Shown piece by piece: positions 43,470 to 55,001 of a DNA stretch of 64,000 nucleotides. Below the pieces are notes generated by a model. That model was not told the DNA's origin. It saw only the letters and a program-made list of their open reading frames with translations, and did no database searches. Source of the DNA: Sepiola atlantica (taxonomy: Eukaryota; Mollusca; Cephalopoda; Sepiida; Sepiolidae); contig OY744523.1 in the NCBI GenBank assembly GCA_963556195.1, positions 71,551,788 to 71,615,787 of the forward strand. The letters run 5' to 3'. How positions within the stretch are numbered: position 1 is the first letter of the stretch; every line of letters begins with the position of its first letter. A program made the translations under genes and the position numbers.

Positions 43470-43640
43470 TGTTCTAAATTCTGTACAAATTTCGAGTTTG
43501 ATATACGATTCCCGAGTTCGACAAGAAGCACCTGAGTACGGTCGGAGGTTAGATCGACTAAAAGACTGTGAGAATAACATCCAAGATGGGAACAGTAGTT
43601 CGAATAATTAAAATAATAGAAATTATAATCCATCAATTAA
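43470..43640 (+). repeat. Dispersed repeat, GGUCG-hairpin family, plus copy
   Basis: GATTCCCGAGTT (43508), CACCUGAGUA (43529-43538), hairpin GGUCG (43540-43544) / CGACU (43555-43559), then GACTGTGAGAATAACATCCAAGATGG and a tail. Collinear with 63860-63980 and 9570-9421. Confidence 0.65.
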
Positions 43641-43674
43641 AAAATTCCGAAAATAATACAAGTTGCTTATTTAA

Positions 43675-43722
43675 ACATGTTACTGCAGTTTCATGGACCA
43701 TCGTATCGTCAGAATTGTATTA
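43675..43722 (-). ncRNA. Candidate hammerhead motif (isolated)
   Basis: In sense: CUGACGA (43712-43706), 13 bases with weak pairing, GAAA (43692-43689), palindromic CUGCAG (43688-43683), UA (43682-43681). The order and spacing are right, but stem I hardly pairs and stem II is not convincing. Confidence 0.4.
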
Positions 43723-43739
43723 ATTTAATGCTGACATCT

Positions 43740-44329
43740 TCATAAATGTTAATAGAAATTCATAAATTTATATTCAAACTTTTAAGATTTTATTAATACT
43801 CGGATGACCAATTTAACTGTAGAAAATACTAAAGATAAGTCATATTTATTATTACATAATTAATTAAAAAATAAGTAAACAATATTAATCTTTCTGTTCT
43901 ATTTCTCTTTATGTCCGTTTTTACTCCAGCTATGGGTTAAATAGTTCTAATACTATGCTGATATTTCCTACTGTTTTTAATGTACTATTCCAATCTTCTG
44001 TTTTATATATAGTTATATTATCTTTGACTGTTTATAAAGAGAGAGGGCGACGGCGAAGAGAGAGACGGAAGTAGAAGTGATAGAAACTATATAAATTAGT
44101 GACGAGCAAATATATACAATAGACATAAATTTAGTAAGAGATTAGTAACTTGGTTAGTAAATTGCAAATTATGGTTTAATAGATCAAATAAAATTGGATT
44201 TTCTTTTTAAAACATAACTTTATCAAAAACCAAGGAATGTTTTAACATGTATATTGTGTGATAAAAATATATGATATACTATCCTAAGAGAAACAAACGT
44301 TAATTAACCCAGCTTTATTATAATAATAG

Positions 44330-44401
<72 letters not shown>

Positions 44402-45589
44402 TCAGGTTCAATTTATATTCCAATAACCATGTTTTTTAGTTATTTTTTTTATTTTTTCGCATTTTCAAAAAACATAGCATTCCTGTTAGATATATATTTT
44501 ACGATTCCTTTCTCTTGTGGTGTGCCAACCAAATATTGGCATGTCAATTATCGCCTCTGCAACACCTCAAGATCATCATAAAAATCCACAAAAGAAGAAA
44601 AGTTCTCAACTTAAAACGTCTTGAGAAAACAACACCATACAGTGGGTCATTGTGAGCAAAAACCAAGAAATAAAAACAAAGAAAAAAACGCTTACACGTG
44701 GAAAAAGGGTCATTAAAACGCCATTTGTCTGCGTATAAATTAATTTATTTAAAAAAAAACAGTAAACTACAATAACCAGTAAATATTTATTGAGTAAGTA
44801 GAGGTTTTAGAAAATTACACAATTTGAAATAAGATTGCTAAATGTCTTATGTTTTAGTAATTATAGCATCCAGTTAAATGTATATAGAATTTGTTAATTA
44901 AGAAGCGTTAGTGCAAGTAAAACTACTAAGTTCGTGTGCGAACGATTACTATTTTTCGTTCACTGTAAATTGCTTATGAAAATAGTTAATACACGGTGAT
45001 ATGGTTGCGTTGATTTTAACCATATCGTGACCATAGAGGTATGAATGTATATCTAAGCTGGGCTCGCTTGTTCCTGTCTCAACAATTATGTGTTTTAGCA
45101 TGCGTTCAGTCTGTGCGTGTGTATGTATGAGCAATAAGAAATGTTTGTCCGAATATGCGGATGTATTATGACTCGTGTGTGCGTACATATATTTTGTTTA
45201 CGTAGATGTGTCAATGACACCTAAAATTTTTCAATGCGTAAATATGTGGGGAAGGGTAAAGTTGACTTTAATTATATTTGACATGCATAAAAGTCTTTAT
45301 AGCTCCCTATTGCCTTAGTAGTCATGACCTTGGTAAGAACGTCGATCATATTTTTGTTGTTGCTAATCTCAATCACTTTATCCGAAGTTTCTTTTGAGTA
45401 ATTGTAGTCCTGAATGATGTACAAAACACAAATTAATAAGTGTAGACGTATATAATGTATATAAAATTATAACTCTAGAAGTCCCGATCCTTACATATAG
45501 ATGACGCCAGTGATAAAATCAAATCCAAAAAAGATGGTTATAAAGTAGTAACCTTCAAACAGCAATTGAGCCGAGTCTGATTATTAGTT
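43740..45589. other. No recognisable feature except (TA)n
   Basis: TA tract at about 44332-44398. Otherwise AT-rich sequence with nothing supported. Confidence 0.5.
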
Positions 45590-45599
45590 TACAAATTGC

Positions 45600-46740
45600 A
45601 GTAATTTAAATCAAGCTACTTTTGAAAAAATTTCAGACAATGGAAACATTCGAATTTCGTATGTTGATAAAGCATTGATTACTGATGATAAAACCACTGT
45701 TCAAGTTAAGCAATTGCTTTATATATTTTATTCGGGCTCTGTTCACCCGGAAAAAACGCTTAATAAGAGGTGTGCTTACTTTAAACGCTGTCGTAGAGAC
45801 ACGAATGATGCTGAACGCTCAGGTCGCTAAAATTCGACAGTTGTCACAGAAAACATTTAGCAGTCCACAAACTCATTTTGGTTGATCGTCAATTGAAGTT
45901 GTGTTATATAGCAGAGGAGTCGCAGACATCAATACGCAGTGTATCCACTATTTGGCGTAAACATTTGTCAATGAGAAATGTCGCGTTTTCTCACAGTCGA
46001 TAAAAAACAATAACGTGTCGATGATTGAGAGCGTTGTTTGCAACAGTTAAACAAAACAACAAAGAGGTTTTCGTCAATGTGTGACAATGGATGAAACATG
46101 GACCCCGGTTCAATCCGGAATCAAATCGGCAGTCAGCTGAGGGGACAGCAGCATGTGAATGCCCTCCAAAGCGCCCAAGGACGCAAACATCATTAGACAA
46201 GATTTTTGCCTCCGTATTTTGGGGTGCGCAAGGTATGTTTTTCATCGATTACCTTGCGAAAGGAAGGACAATCATTCGCGAATATTATATAGTATTATTG
46301 GTGCGTGGGAAGGTAAAACTCGCCAGAAAACGGCCACAAATGAAAAGGAAAGACGCCCTCTTTCAAAAGACAATGCACTGTATTACAAGTCGATGGTGCC
46401 GATGGCAATGCAACATAAATTTCACTTCAAATTGATACCGTGCCCACTCTATTCGTTAAACGTAGCTCTCGGGCTGTTTGTAGATCTTAAAAGAATGCTA
46501 CAGGGAAAGAGATTTGGCTCCAACGAAGAAGTTATTTCAGAAACTGAGGTGCATTTTGAGGCCAAAGACAAATTGTTTTATGAAAGAAAAAATGACGTGT
46601 TAGATAAGCGTTACACTCAGTGTAGAACTATTGATGAAGACTTTGTAAATAGATAAAGTGAGATTGTTTCCTATTTTTTAAAATTCGAAACTCGGAAACC
46701 GGTGGTATGTACCAACTTTCGAACAGACTGACCAAACGAA
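45600..46740 (+). pseudogene. mariner transposase pseudogene (nearly full length)
   Basis: A mariner transposase from a probable start at 45640 (METFEFRMLIKH, like the family's N-terminus) to a stop near 46656. Recognisable blocks are YFKRCRRDTNDAERSGR (45778-45830), the first catalytic motif MDETW (46087), PESNRQSAEGTAA, PKRPRTQTS, SVFWGAQG-FFIDYLAKGRTI (46110-46275), SKDNALYYKS (46366 area, second Asp kept), then LKRMLQGKRFGSNEEVISETE and FYERKNDVLDKRYTQC (46487-46625). The third catalytic Asp region (normally PYSPDLAPSD) reads PLYSLNVALGLF, so both Asp residues there are lost. Several stops and at least three frame changes. Length and motif order fit an irritans-type mariner. I could not identify the terminal inverted repeats. 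Confidence 0.9.
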
Positions 46741-47254
46741 AACGTTACCAGAAGTGTGAGAAATCATATTGTATCAAAATTAGACGTTGTATAAATCAAT
46801 ATTTACTAATAAATATGAAAGACAAAGCAGTAATGGCGTTTTTAATGAGTAAAAGATCAGATTAATAAAGTTGTAAATATTGCAATGTGAAAGATATCGC
46901 GAAATAGAATTTTAATTCAAACGATATAATATATTCATAAATATTTAGTTTAATCATTATTTGACGGAACTGCACTAAGGTTTCGTCAAATATCAGGTTA
47001 GACATACGTATAGGAATAAATAAAAAGTCATAAACGAAACTCTTTTTAATTTTGTCAGAAAAGATATGATAGGTTTACATGAAAGATGTAAGAATAAAAA
47101 TACATCATAATTTATTACAAATGATCAAAAAAATTTAAAAGGACAGAACACATGCGACACATTGATCCTATCTGACATATCGAAAGGTCAACAAAAAATT
47201 GTATTATGCAATCTATGAAAAAAATAACACAGAAATATTCTCCACATCATCGAA
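46741..47254. other. No recognisable feature
   Basis: Probably includes the mariner 3' flank. Nothing else supported. Confidence 0.5.
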
Positions 47255-48335
47255 CCCACTGAAGCGTGACAGACAAGAGAACAACTGAACCATAACAGAC
47301 GAAAGAACATGATTCCTCAAACTGAACCGTAACAGACAAAAGAATATGATTCTTCAAACTGAACCGTTACGGACAAAATACCATGATTCTTAAAACTGAA
47401 TCGTAACAGACAAAAGAACATGATTCTTAATACTGAAGCGTAACAGCCAAAAGAACATGATTCTTCAAACTGAAGCGTGGCAGACAAAAAAATATGATTC
47501 TTCAAACTGAACCGTTTAAGGCAAAAGAACATAATTCTTAAAACTGAACCGTAACAGACAAAAGAACATGATTCTTAAAACTGAAGCGTGACAGACAAAA
47601 GAACATGATTCTTAAAACTGAACCGTAACAGACAAAAGAACATGATTCTTTAAACTGAACCGTGACAGACAAAAGAATATGATTCTTCAAACTGAACCGT
47701 TATAGACAAAAGAACATGATTCTTCCAACTGAAGCGTGACAGACAAACGAACAGCCTTTTCAGACTTGACCGTCACAGACAAAAAAGACATGTTTTTTAA
47801 CTAAAGCGTGACAGACAAATGAATATGCTTTATCAGACTTGAGCATGACGCAAATAAGAACATGCTTCTTCAAAATGAAGCATGGCATACCAAAGAACAT
47901 GTTATTAAAACTGATGAGTGACAAGAAAATAGGATTATGAGACTTGACCGTCACAGGCAAAATAATTTTTTTTTCAAACTGAAACGCGACAGACAAAAAA
48001 GCATGCTTCTTTAAGCTTGAGCGTGACAAAAGTTTGAACATTTTTTTCAAACTTAAGTATGACTGACTAATTATCACTATTGTTTTCAAACAGAAGCGTG
48101 ACAAGCAGAAGTACATGCTTCTTACAACTGAAACGTGACAGATAAAAACAAATGTTTCCTTAAACTGAATCGTGACATAGATAGTGCTATTTTAAATGTA
48201 AGTGTTAGAGACCAACCGACCGAACATCTTTAATGGATGCGTGGACATTTATAAAAAAATCTATTTTTAACTTAAACGTGAAAGAAACGAAAGAAAATAT
48301 TTTTTTCAAACTGAAACTTAACAGAACGGTTTACG
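47255..48335 (-). repeat. 37 bp minisatellite, array 2 (minus orientation)
   Basis: About 28 units of ACTGAACCGT, AACAGACAAA, AGAACATGAT, TCTTAAA (37 bp). The reverse complement, GTTTGAAGAATCATGTTC-TTTTGTCTGTCACGCTTCA, aligns base for base with the array 1 unit. The centre (47320-47760) is the most regular; units diverge towards 48335. Repetitive Phe/Cys/Leu frames are artefacts of the 37-base period. Confidence 0.95.
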
Positions 48336-49025
48336 GACCGACAGAGTTTTTCATAGACATACAAGGACACATCGAAAACACTTTAAATATTCAAGAACCA
48401 AAAACAAATTTATGCAGCCATACTCTATAGTATTACGGACGTACATACTGTTACTGTAATTAATTGTTACTGTAATTTCGGAACCTCGTCGATATAACAA
48501 TCAACCCAGGCTGAGGTTAAGGTCGTGAATCGTATTACCGCCATCGATATTAGCCGTTACCCTTAATCGGCCAGCGTCCTCTTACCATTGTGACCCTGAT
48601 TCACCCTTCTTATTTCTACAATTAAATCGCCAACACAGGTTCCTGGCATGTCGATTCCAGAGGGTTTCCGGTTGCTGAGCAAGTGTCGAACGTCGGTAAT
48701 ACGATTCGCGCTGTGGCACGGTTGGACATCCCCAAATAGTTTATTGCTTGCCCGTTGCGGACTCGGGGCTTAGCGATATGGCCGATCAACAGCATCTCTG
48801 TTTCCGTTTTTATTTAACTGGGACTTTAATTGCACGCTGGCGATCCCGGTGAGAGAACTGAGTGGATTACGCATCGCAAACACACTGGGCGTCCCATTTT
48901 ATCCTTCCTCCCAGGGAAAAAGCCGATTAGATGTGTTTCGCGCCTCGCTATTTCAATCAGTGCGAGACACTTGCTCAGTTAATTCAAAATCGCCTACCAT
49001 GTCCAGAGATGCACTACACGCAGTT
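48336..49025. other. GC-richer block, no identified content
   Basis: From about 48470 to 49025 the sequence is close to even base composition with many CG dinucleotides, unlike both neighbours. It begins with a CTGTTACTGTAATTAATTG duplication (GTTACTGTAATT twice, 48448-48475). No repeat partner, no long frame, no protein similarity I know. It ends at a (TA)n tract. Confidence 0.4.
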
Positions 49026-49029
49026 TACA

Positions 49030-49033
<4 letters not shown>

Positions 49034-49089
<56 letters not shown>
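49034..49089. repeat. (TA)n microsatellite
   Basis: About 56 bases of TA. Confidence 0.95.
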
Positions 49090-49092
<3 letters not shown>

Positions 49093-49604
49093 GTATAAAT
49101 AGAATTGCCATAAGATATACGTATCTGAAACTTTACGTGAACTAAAGATAAGACTTAATTAACATAAAATAGATATAAAAATATAACAATTCCCTAAATG
49201 CACTATTCTCATGTATTACAACAGTATGATCATTTTAACTCCAAACGAGCTAGACTCATTAAATGCATTTTAAATAAATCTTAACAAAGACTTCTTGAAT
49301 CGGTGTTTATTATAAACTCTAACACAATTAAACAATGTAACTGTGTCTCGAATCTGTCTCCATTAATCAGCAAACTAATACCAACCGAACAAAACTTGTA
49401 TTAAAATCAAGGCCAGCTATTTGACACCACATTCACAACAAAATGTGTACATAACATTAATATTTACATAAAAACACTCATTTCATGTTATAAACATACC
49501 AATCATTTTAATTCTAACGGCTGTTTCGTTAACAAAAATTTAAAAAAAACATTCTCTTCACGTCACAAACGTACTACACATTAAAAAATATTGTGCTTGT
49601 ACTA
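49090..49604. other. No recognisable feature
   Basis: Nothing supported. Confidence 0.5.
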
Positions 49605-49735
49605 TATTTCTTCAAATCAGTTATCTTGAGAAACTCTTGAAATAAAGACGAAACGTTGATGTATGTGTAAACCATTTGGAGTTTTCCTTTTTTTATTTTC
49701 AATCACGTTAGAATATTATTTCTAGAATTATGAGA
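49605..49735 (+). repeat. Dispersed repeat with GUCUU/AAGAC-type hairpin, second copy
   Basis: TTTCTTCAAATCAGTTATCTTGAGAAACTCTTGAAATAAAGACG then AAACGTTGATG, collinear with 1215-1330, including the ATCACGTTAGAATATTATTTCTA tail. Confidence 0.7.
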
Positions 49736-50640
49736 TAGCTCTACAGAAGCAACATGGGAGTTTCATGCCAGTCATAAATAATGAAAAAGGTAGACAACGA
49801 CAGATATAGAGATTTTAACGCTGAATATATGGACTTTAGAGTTGTTGATTTTGTTTATTATAAATATAACCAAAGAGAGAATGAATTATCCTTAAAATGG
49901 ATGACGTTTTTTTTTGTAATAATAGATAAAACTGGCATCGTTTCATACAAAAGACAGTTAAAAACTACGCAAAAAGGCATACGCTGAAGATCTTTGTGCT
50001 GCTAATACGAATTAATTGGAAATTCCGACGGTGAACCGACCTAAAAGTACACTAACATTAACTGTCTCTGTATGCGTAGACATGTCAGGTACAGAGATAG
50101 CTGACGTGGGGGTGATTTTAAGGAGGTTGGGCTGTGAGTGTGAGAAATCTTATAATTATAACGAACGAGATATCCCAATAGTCATCCTCCCAGGTATGAC
50201 CTCCTCTTTTTTAGGGTAGTGTCGTATATGTTACCCATGGTACTACCACCCTTTCAAGCTTTGTCTTCTCCTATTTTAAGGTGTGCGTGTGGGGGGGCGT
50301 TGATTTTGTTCGTTCTAACCGGGATGTACTGTGTGGCAATCAGTGGCGTTTCCCTTTCTCTGTGAAAGTGTCCTTTTCATAGCCCTTTGCCGGTGTTTTC
50401 GCGCATCTTTTCTCTGGCTAATCCTATATATCGTCGATGTAGCTGCTTCTATCCCCATTTATCATTTTCTCATCTTTTTTGTTTCCAGTTTCACTGCTAA
50501 TTTTATTGTTCATTTTTTGTCACTGCCTCTTGTTGCACTAATAATTCTTTCTTTTTGTGTTCTGGGTTATGTACTTTCCTAGTTGTTGGGGTCTTCCACA
50601 TTTAGGAAATAGTCTTCCCCACCTCATTATTATTATTACT
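49736..50640. other. No recognisable feature
   Basis: A few 67-83 codon plus frames (49781-50582) show no similarity I recognise. The stretch 50200-50580 may be the upstream part of the repeat that follows, but copy 1 is too diverged there to say. Confidence 0.4.
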
Positions 50641-50644
50641 GTAC

Positions 50645-51010
50645 AAATTAGAAATTCCCACACAGGTCATCATCAGACATTACTCACTGATAATAACCAG
50701 TGGTGTTCCCTGGAGTATGAGTGATAAAAAGTCTCCCCAGATTTCCAGTACTCTCAACTTTTTTTGATAACCATTGCCAATGACTTTGCGTTATCGAAAT
50801 AGCCGCTTACCATTGATTTCTCGCTGACAACGATCTTTGGTCTTCACTGGGATTGTGGTGGCATAAGCCTCTCCAAGGTCTCAGTACTCTCCGAACTCTT
50901 CCAGTTGAGGTTTGATAAGTGCTCTCCTTCCTCGGCCTTTCCATCCTCCTTGACCCATCACAGTTATTTTGTGTGGTATCATCCGAGGTCGATGCTTTTT
51001 TTTTTGGGGG
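50645..51010 (+). repeat. ~370 bp dispersed repeat, copy 2
   Basis: Collinear with 15075-15445, including the closing TTTTGTGTGGTATCATCCGAGGT and a G run at 51006-51016. Confidence 0.75.
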
Positions 51011-51039
51011 GGGGGGTAACAGTTTATAAGATTCTATTA

Positions 51040-51081
51040 TTATTATTACAATTATTATTACTATTATTATCACTATTATTA

Positions 51082-51127
<46 letters not shown>

Positions 51128-51145
51128 CATTATTATCATTATTGA
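51040..51145. repeat. (ATT)n trinucleotide array
   Basis: About 100 bases of ATT with scattered substitutions. Confidence 0.95.
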
Positions 51146-51159
51146 TGCTAATATAGTAC

Positions 51160-51480
51160 TACCCAGTAAATGAAAAGCTCATCCTTCGGATGATAGTATC
51201 ATGCCCACAGAAGAGATACTACACTCCCCTTCCCTTCAAAAAAGTAGGAGGTAATGCTTAGAATGGTGGTATCATGAAAGAACATATACTACACTACTCA
51301 CTAAAAGAAGTAGTAAAGTCTTGGAGGATAGTCTCATGACAACAGACACTACACTACTTCTAAAGAGAAGGTATTACCTGGGATGATAATCTCATGACAA
51401 CAGAACCGATATTTTAGTACCTACATAGAAATGATGACAAAATGCCTGGGATGATGGCATTATAAAAACAGAACAGAGAC
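51160..51480 (+). repeat. ~60 bp degenerate tandem repeat
   Basis: Five units around GGATGATAGTCTCATGACAACAGA, TACTACACTACTTC and AAGAAGTAGTAAAG, e.g. at 51188, 51262, 51328, 51383 and 51450. Confidence 0.8.
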
Positions 51481-51632
51481 TACGCCACGCCTCTGAATTT
51501 GGCATTGAAATTTATCTGTAATTGTATAGTTAAGTGAATTACGCATTAAAAGATAGCACAATAGTACAATTAATAGAAGTAATAGTATAGTTTCGGCTTC
51601 AGACAGAAGGATAAAAATAACCATTATTAATC

Positions 51633-51712
51633 TCTTATTCTTATTCTTATTCTTATTCTTGTTCTTCTTATTCTTGTTCTTGTTCTTGTGCTTCTTCTTC
51701 TTCTTCTTCTTC

Positions 51713-51752
<40 letters not shown>

Positions 51753-51755
51753 TTC
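51633..51755. repeat. (TTCTTA)n, (CTT)n, (ATT)n array
   Basis: Compound pyrimidine-rich simple repeat. Confidence 0.95.
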
Positions 51756-52117
51756 TATAACATGTCTTCTTTCTTTTCATTTGGTATGCTCCTTCATCCT
51801 ATGACTTCTTTTTGTATGATATTTTAGTGCACCCGATACAGTCGTTTTAATTGCATGAAACGGACGATGACATTCCTGCTGGCACCGTTCGTGTGCCGTT
51901 CTCGAGGTGATCTCTCGGCATATCGAGGCGTGTGAACTGTGAAATTAGCGTTTGTTCACATTGACTGGTCACTGCGACGTTCACGGCTAGTGTTGAGTCG
52001 GGGGAGGAGGGGGGGGGTGCTGAACGTCTCGATAAGGAGGAAGAGGTTTGATAAACAGTGAGGGAAGCTGGGCAACGTAAATGGTGAAACATTATTATGA
52101 CACTCAACTAGACGTTC
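51756..52117. other. No recognisable feature
   Basis: Contains a short G run at 52000-52017. Nothing else supported. Confidence 0.5.
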
Positions 52118-52215
52118 TATGGAAATCAGAGACAATAGATTGATTGACATATTAATAGACAGATGCAAATATAGTTAAGCAGCTAGACAGATATACTAAA
52201 TTAAGTTCCTTAGAA

Positions 52216-52299
<84 letters not shown>

Positions 52300-52360
52300 T
52301 GATCCGATACATATGTACCACATATACGAATTAGATTATATAGAAAACCCTCAATGGGTT
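52118..52360 (+). repeat. Dispersed repeat split by (TA)n, copy 1
   Basis: GAAATCAGAGACAATAGATTGATTG, GCTAGACAGATATACTAAATTAA, (TA)n 52221-52285, GATGATCCGATACATATG and AATTAGATTATATAGAAAACCCTCAATG are matched in order by 53068-53290. The (TA)n sits at the same point in both. Confidence 0.8.
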
Positions 52361-52420
52361 AGTTATTAAGATCAAGCATCAGCTTGTAAAAAACAGCTGC
52401 TCAATATTTCTTAAATCTAG

Positions 52421-52463
52421 CCGCACTGGGGAGCTGATATACAGCTAAACAGTATGTATGTGG
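52421..52463 (+). other. Decayed hammerhead motif, family D upstream
   Basis: Stem I CCGCA with UGUGG (5 pairs counting one G-U), box CUGGGGA instead of CUGANGA, stem II GCUG / CAGC, UAAA instead of GAAA, CAGUAUG, UA. Two core changes; probably inactive. Confidence 0.6.
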
Positions 52464-52705
52464 ATTACTATATAAAGCTCCCTTTCTTAAGTAAAGCTTA
52501 TTTTGTAAGGATATCGCCAACTGCCATTAGCTTTAAGGCATAGCTCATTAAGTAAAACTAATTTGAGCCCCCGTACTTGACAATGTTTACATTGAGATAT
52601 CACTTACATTCAGTCAGTGTCGTATGATAGCGAAAGGGGTAGAGGCGCCGACTATCAGCTCGACGGTTGAGTTTCAATTCTGGCTTAGGGCACTAACTGG
52701 TCTAG

Positions 52706-52748
52706 CCGCACTGAAGAGCTGTAATATAGCGAAACAGTCTGTATGGGG
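52706..52748 (+). ncRNA. Hammerhead ribozyme, type I, family D (cores intact)
   Basis: Stem I CCGCA (52706-52710), CUGAAGA (52711-52717), stem II GCU / AGC with a 7-base loop (52718-52730), GAAA (52731-52734), stem III CAGUCUG (52735-52741, CAG pairing to CUG), UA (52742-52743), UGGGG (52744-52748), which pairs with stem I at 4 of 5 positions. Stem III is very short, so a dimeric fold may be needed. Confidence 0.65.
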
Positions 52749-52759
52749 ATGACTATACC

Positions 52760-52819
<60 letters not shown>
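52760..52819. repeat. (TA)n(GA)n microsatellite
   Basis: TA to 52786 and GA to 52819, directly following the family D unit. Confidence 0.95.
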
Positions 52820-52822
<3 letters not shown>

Positions 52823-52994
52823 GAATTGAAAACACTAAAAAAAGGATATGAGAAAAAAAAGACAACAAGTATTTTATTATATCTTTATTCGAAATTCTGA
52901 TGATAAAGTATACGGAAATTAAATTGAAAAAAGCGAATAAAATTAAAATGCATTGTATGGTGTTCTAATTGCCCATCATCATTTTTAATAATTC

Positions 52995-52997
<3 letters not shown>

Positions 52998-53040
<43 letters not shown>

Positions 53041-53156
53041 ATTAGTTGGAGAGTAAACCAGGAGAGTGTTATGAAATCAGAGACGATAGATAGATAGCTG
53101 CAAATATATTTAAAATAAATAGTTAGACAGATATACTAAATTAATTTTCGAAGAAA

Positions 53157-53212
<56 letters not shown>

Positions 53213-53290
53213 AGATGATCCGATACATATAAATACAGTTGTATGTACTATATACACAAATTAGATTATATAAAAATCTCTCAATGTATT
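52998..53290 (+). repeat. (TA)n, then dispersed repeat split by (TA)n, copy 2
   Basis: TA at 52998-53038. From 53068 it is collinear with 52118-52360, with its inner TA tract at 53159-53211. Confidence 0.8.
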
Positions 53291-53307
53291 ACAGTATATC
53301 AGAACAA

Positions 53308-53448
53308 AATCAATACCGTCGGTTTCAAATTCAAACAATGGGAACATATAATTCGTTTCCTTTACCGCACTCTCTTCAAAGTCTTTTATGTCTGTTTCGT
53401 TGGGTAATTAAAGGCGCTTTTTGTTGAGATTTGAAACCGACGATACCG
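53308..53448. repeat. Short-arm inverted repeat (GTCGGTTTCAAAT)
   Basis: CAATACCGTCGGTTTCAAAT at 53311-53330 and ATTTGAAACCGACGATACCG at 53429-53448 are inverted. ATTTGAAACCGACGGTAATA also occurs at 30035-30054, so this is a dispersed family. Confidence 0.7.
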
Positions 53449-54276
53449 ATGTAGTGCTGATCTTATATTTGGTTACAGATGTTTATTGTAAGTCATACAA
53501 TGAAATGTTTGTCTTAATCATACTAAAATCCTCAAACAATGGTATGCAACAAAAATATAATTTTTAGCAATGTCCAAAAAAGTCACGATTTTTACTAGAA
53601 ACAAAACAGAAATCACAAAGAAAAATCCATTGTCAAATACCTCAGTAAAAACAATAAATTATTAAAATTAAATTGATATTATCAAATTCCACAACATTTA
53701 TTCAGAATACACGATGATTCACTATCTTTGCTTTTTCAGAAAGATTCATTATATAAAGAGAAATAACCACAGCGATTTTTTTTTAAAAGAAAGAAAAGTA
53801 AAACTTAACATTAAAAAAACTTTTTTAATGTGAAACGAATTTTAATCTTTTATTTTTTGGGGGCACATACACAAATATTTTTCTTATGATGGTTTTATGT
53901 TAAAAAAAACTTATGTTTCATTGTATCACTTTAATTAAACGTAGCTTGGAAACAACTATTAACAACTTCAATAGTTTTGTGTGAGTCACGAAAAACAAAT
54001 GTAGTAAAATATTACGAAATCAATCTTAGCTATAAACATTTTATAATTAAGCTAAACAAATATCCGAAAAGTGTACACATTAAAGGTGTCTATTCAAGCT
54101 AGAGTCATATGTAGCACACTAATAAAATGTGCCACTTGACAAATATCTAATATGGTCTGTTACTTAACTGCACGTAGGCCTCAAGTGCTTAAATGCATAT
54201 ATATCTATATATATCTATATATATATATATATATATATATGCATATATATAAACCAAAACGACGAGAAATGTAGCC

Positions 54277-54344
<68 letters not shown>

Positions 54345-54927
54345 GACGAATAATGCAATTTTCTGCATCTTAATCACTTAGGAAGTGAGACAATCGAAAT
54401 AATAATAAAAATAATTACATTAACATACATTAAATATTTAGGTGATAAAAATCGTATATATTTCTAGAGGAAGTTGGCAGCCAAAATTCAAAATTTGAGA
54501 AATCTGAGAGAATAATAGAAAAAGGATATAAGTGTGTGAGAAAAGTTGTTAAAATGTAAAGTATATCCAGATAGAATGAAGTCCAGTGACACAATGTTCA
54601 ATGAGGAAAGGTTGAAAATGGAACGGTAAACATTCGCCGTTAAAAGTCTGTGGAAACTGCGTCGGAGGTTGTCAAAATATTGTGAATCAAGGCGGAATTA
54701 TTTCAAGAGAATATGTGGCTCTGTCGTAGGAAACTAGTTAGGTTGAGTGTTGGAGAATTGGGGGCTATTTAAAAATTCTCATGGGCCCCACTAAAGAAAG
54801 GTCTAAGGAAATGAGCTCAAAATATTGCAGAGCTTTCGAGTAGAAATTGAGAGAAAGACTAGTTCACTGGGGGAGGGGTAAATGTTTGTCCTAAGACTAC
54901 TAGAGGCCGAAAGAGATCGTATATGGA

Positions 54928-55001
<74 letters not shown>

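Larger units (their letters stand above)
52421..52748 (+). mobile_element. Tandem tRNA/hammerhead unit (retrozyme-like), family D
   Basis: Two same-sense hammerhead motifs (52421-52463 and 52706-52748) enclose a tRNA-like head: A box TAGCGAAAGGGG (52628-52639) and B box AGTTTCAATTC (52670-52680). Predicted cleavage points after 52458 and 52743 are 285 bases apart. Thus one full unit, 52459-52743, would carry an internal polymerase III promoter and be bounded by ribozymes. The second core is intact, the first is decayed. Confidence 0.7.

Noticed and set aside
47317..48116. Repeating Phe-Cys-Leu frames resembling a repeat protein
   Set aside because: The 37-base period is not a multiple of three, so the apparent protein repeats are frame-cycling artefacts of the minisatellite.
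47255..48335. CRISPR-like array
   Set aside because: Period is 37 with no separate variable spacers, and the context is eukaryotic repeat DNA.
50641..50680. CUGAUGAUGACC-UGUGUGG-GAAUUUC in minus sense as a hammerhead
   Set aside because: No GAAA and the other repeat copy at 15085 lacks the box.
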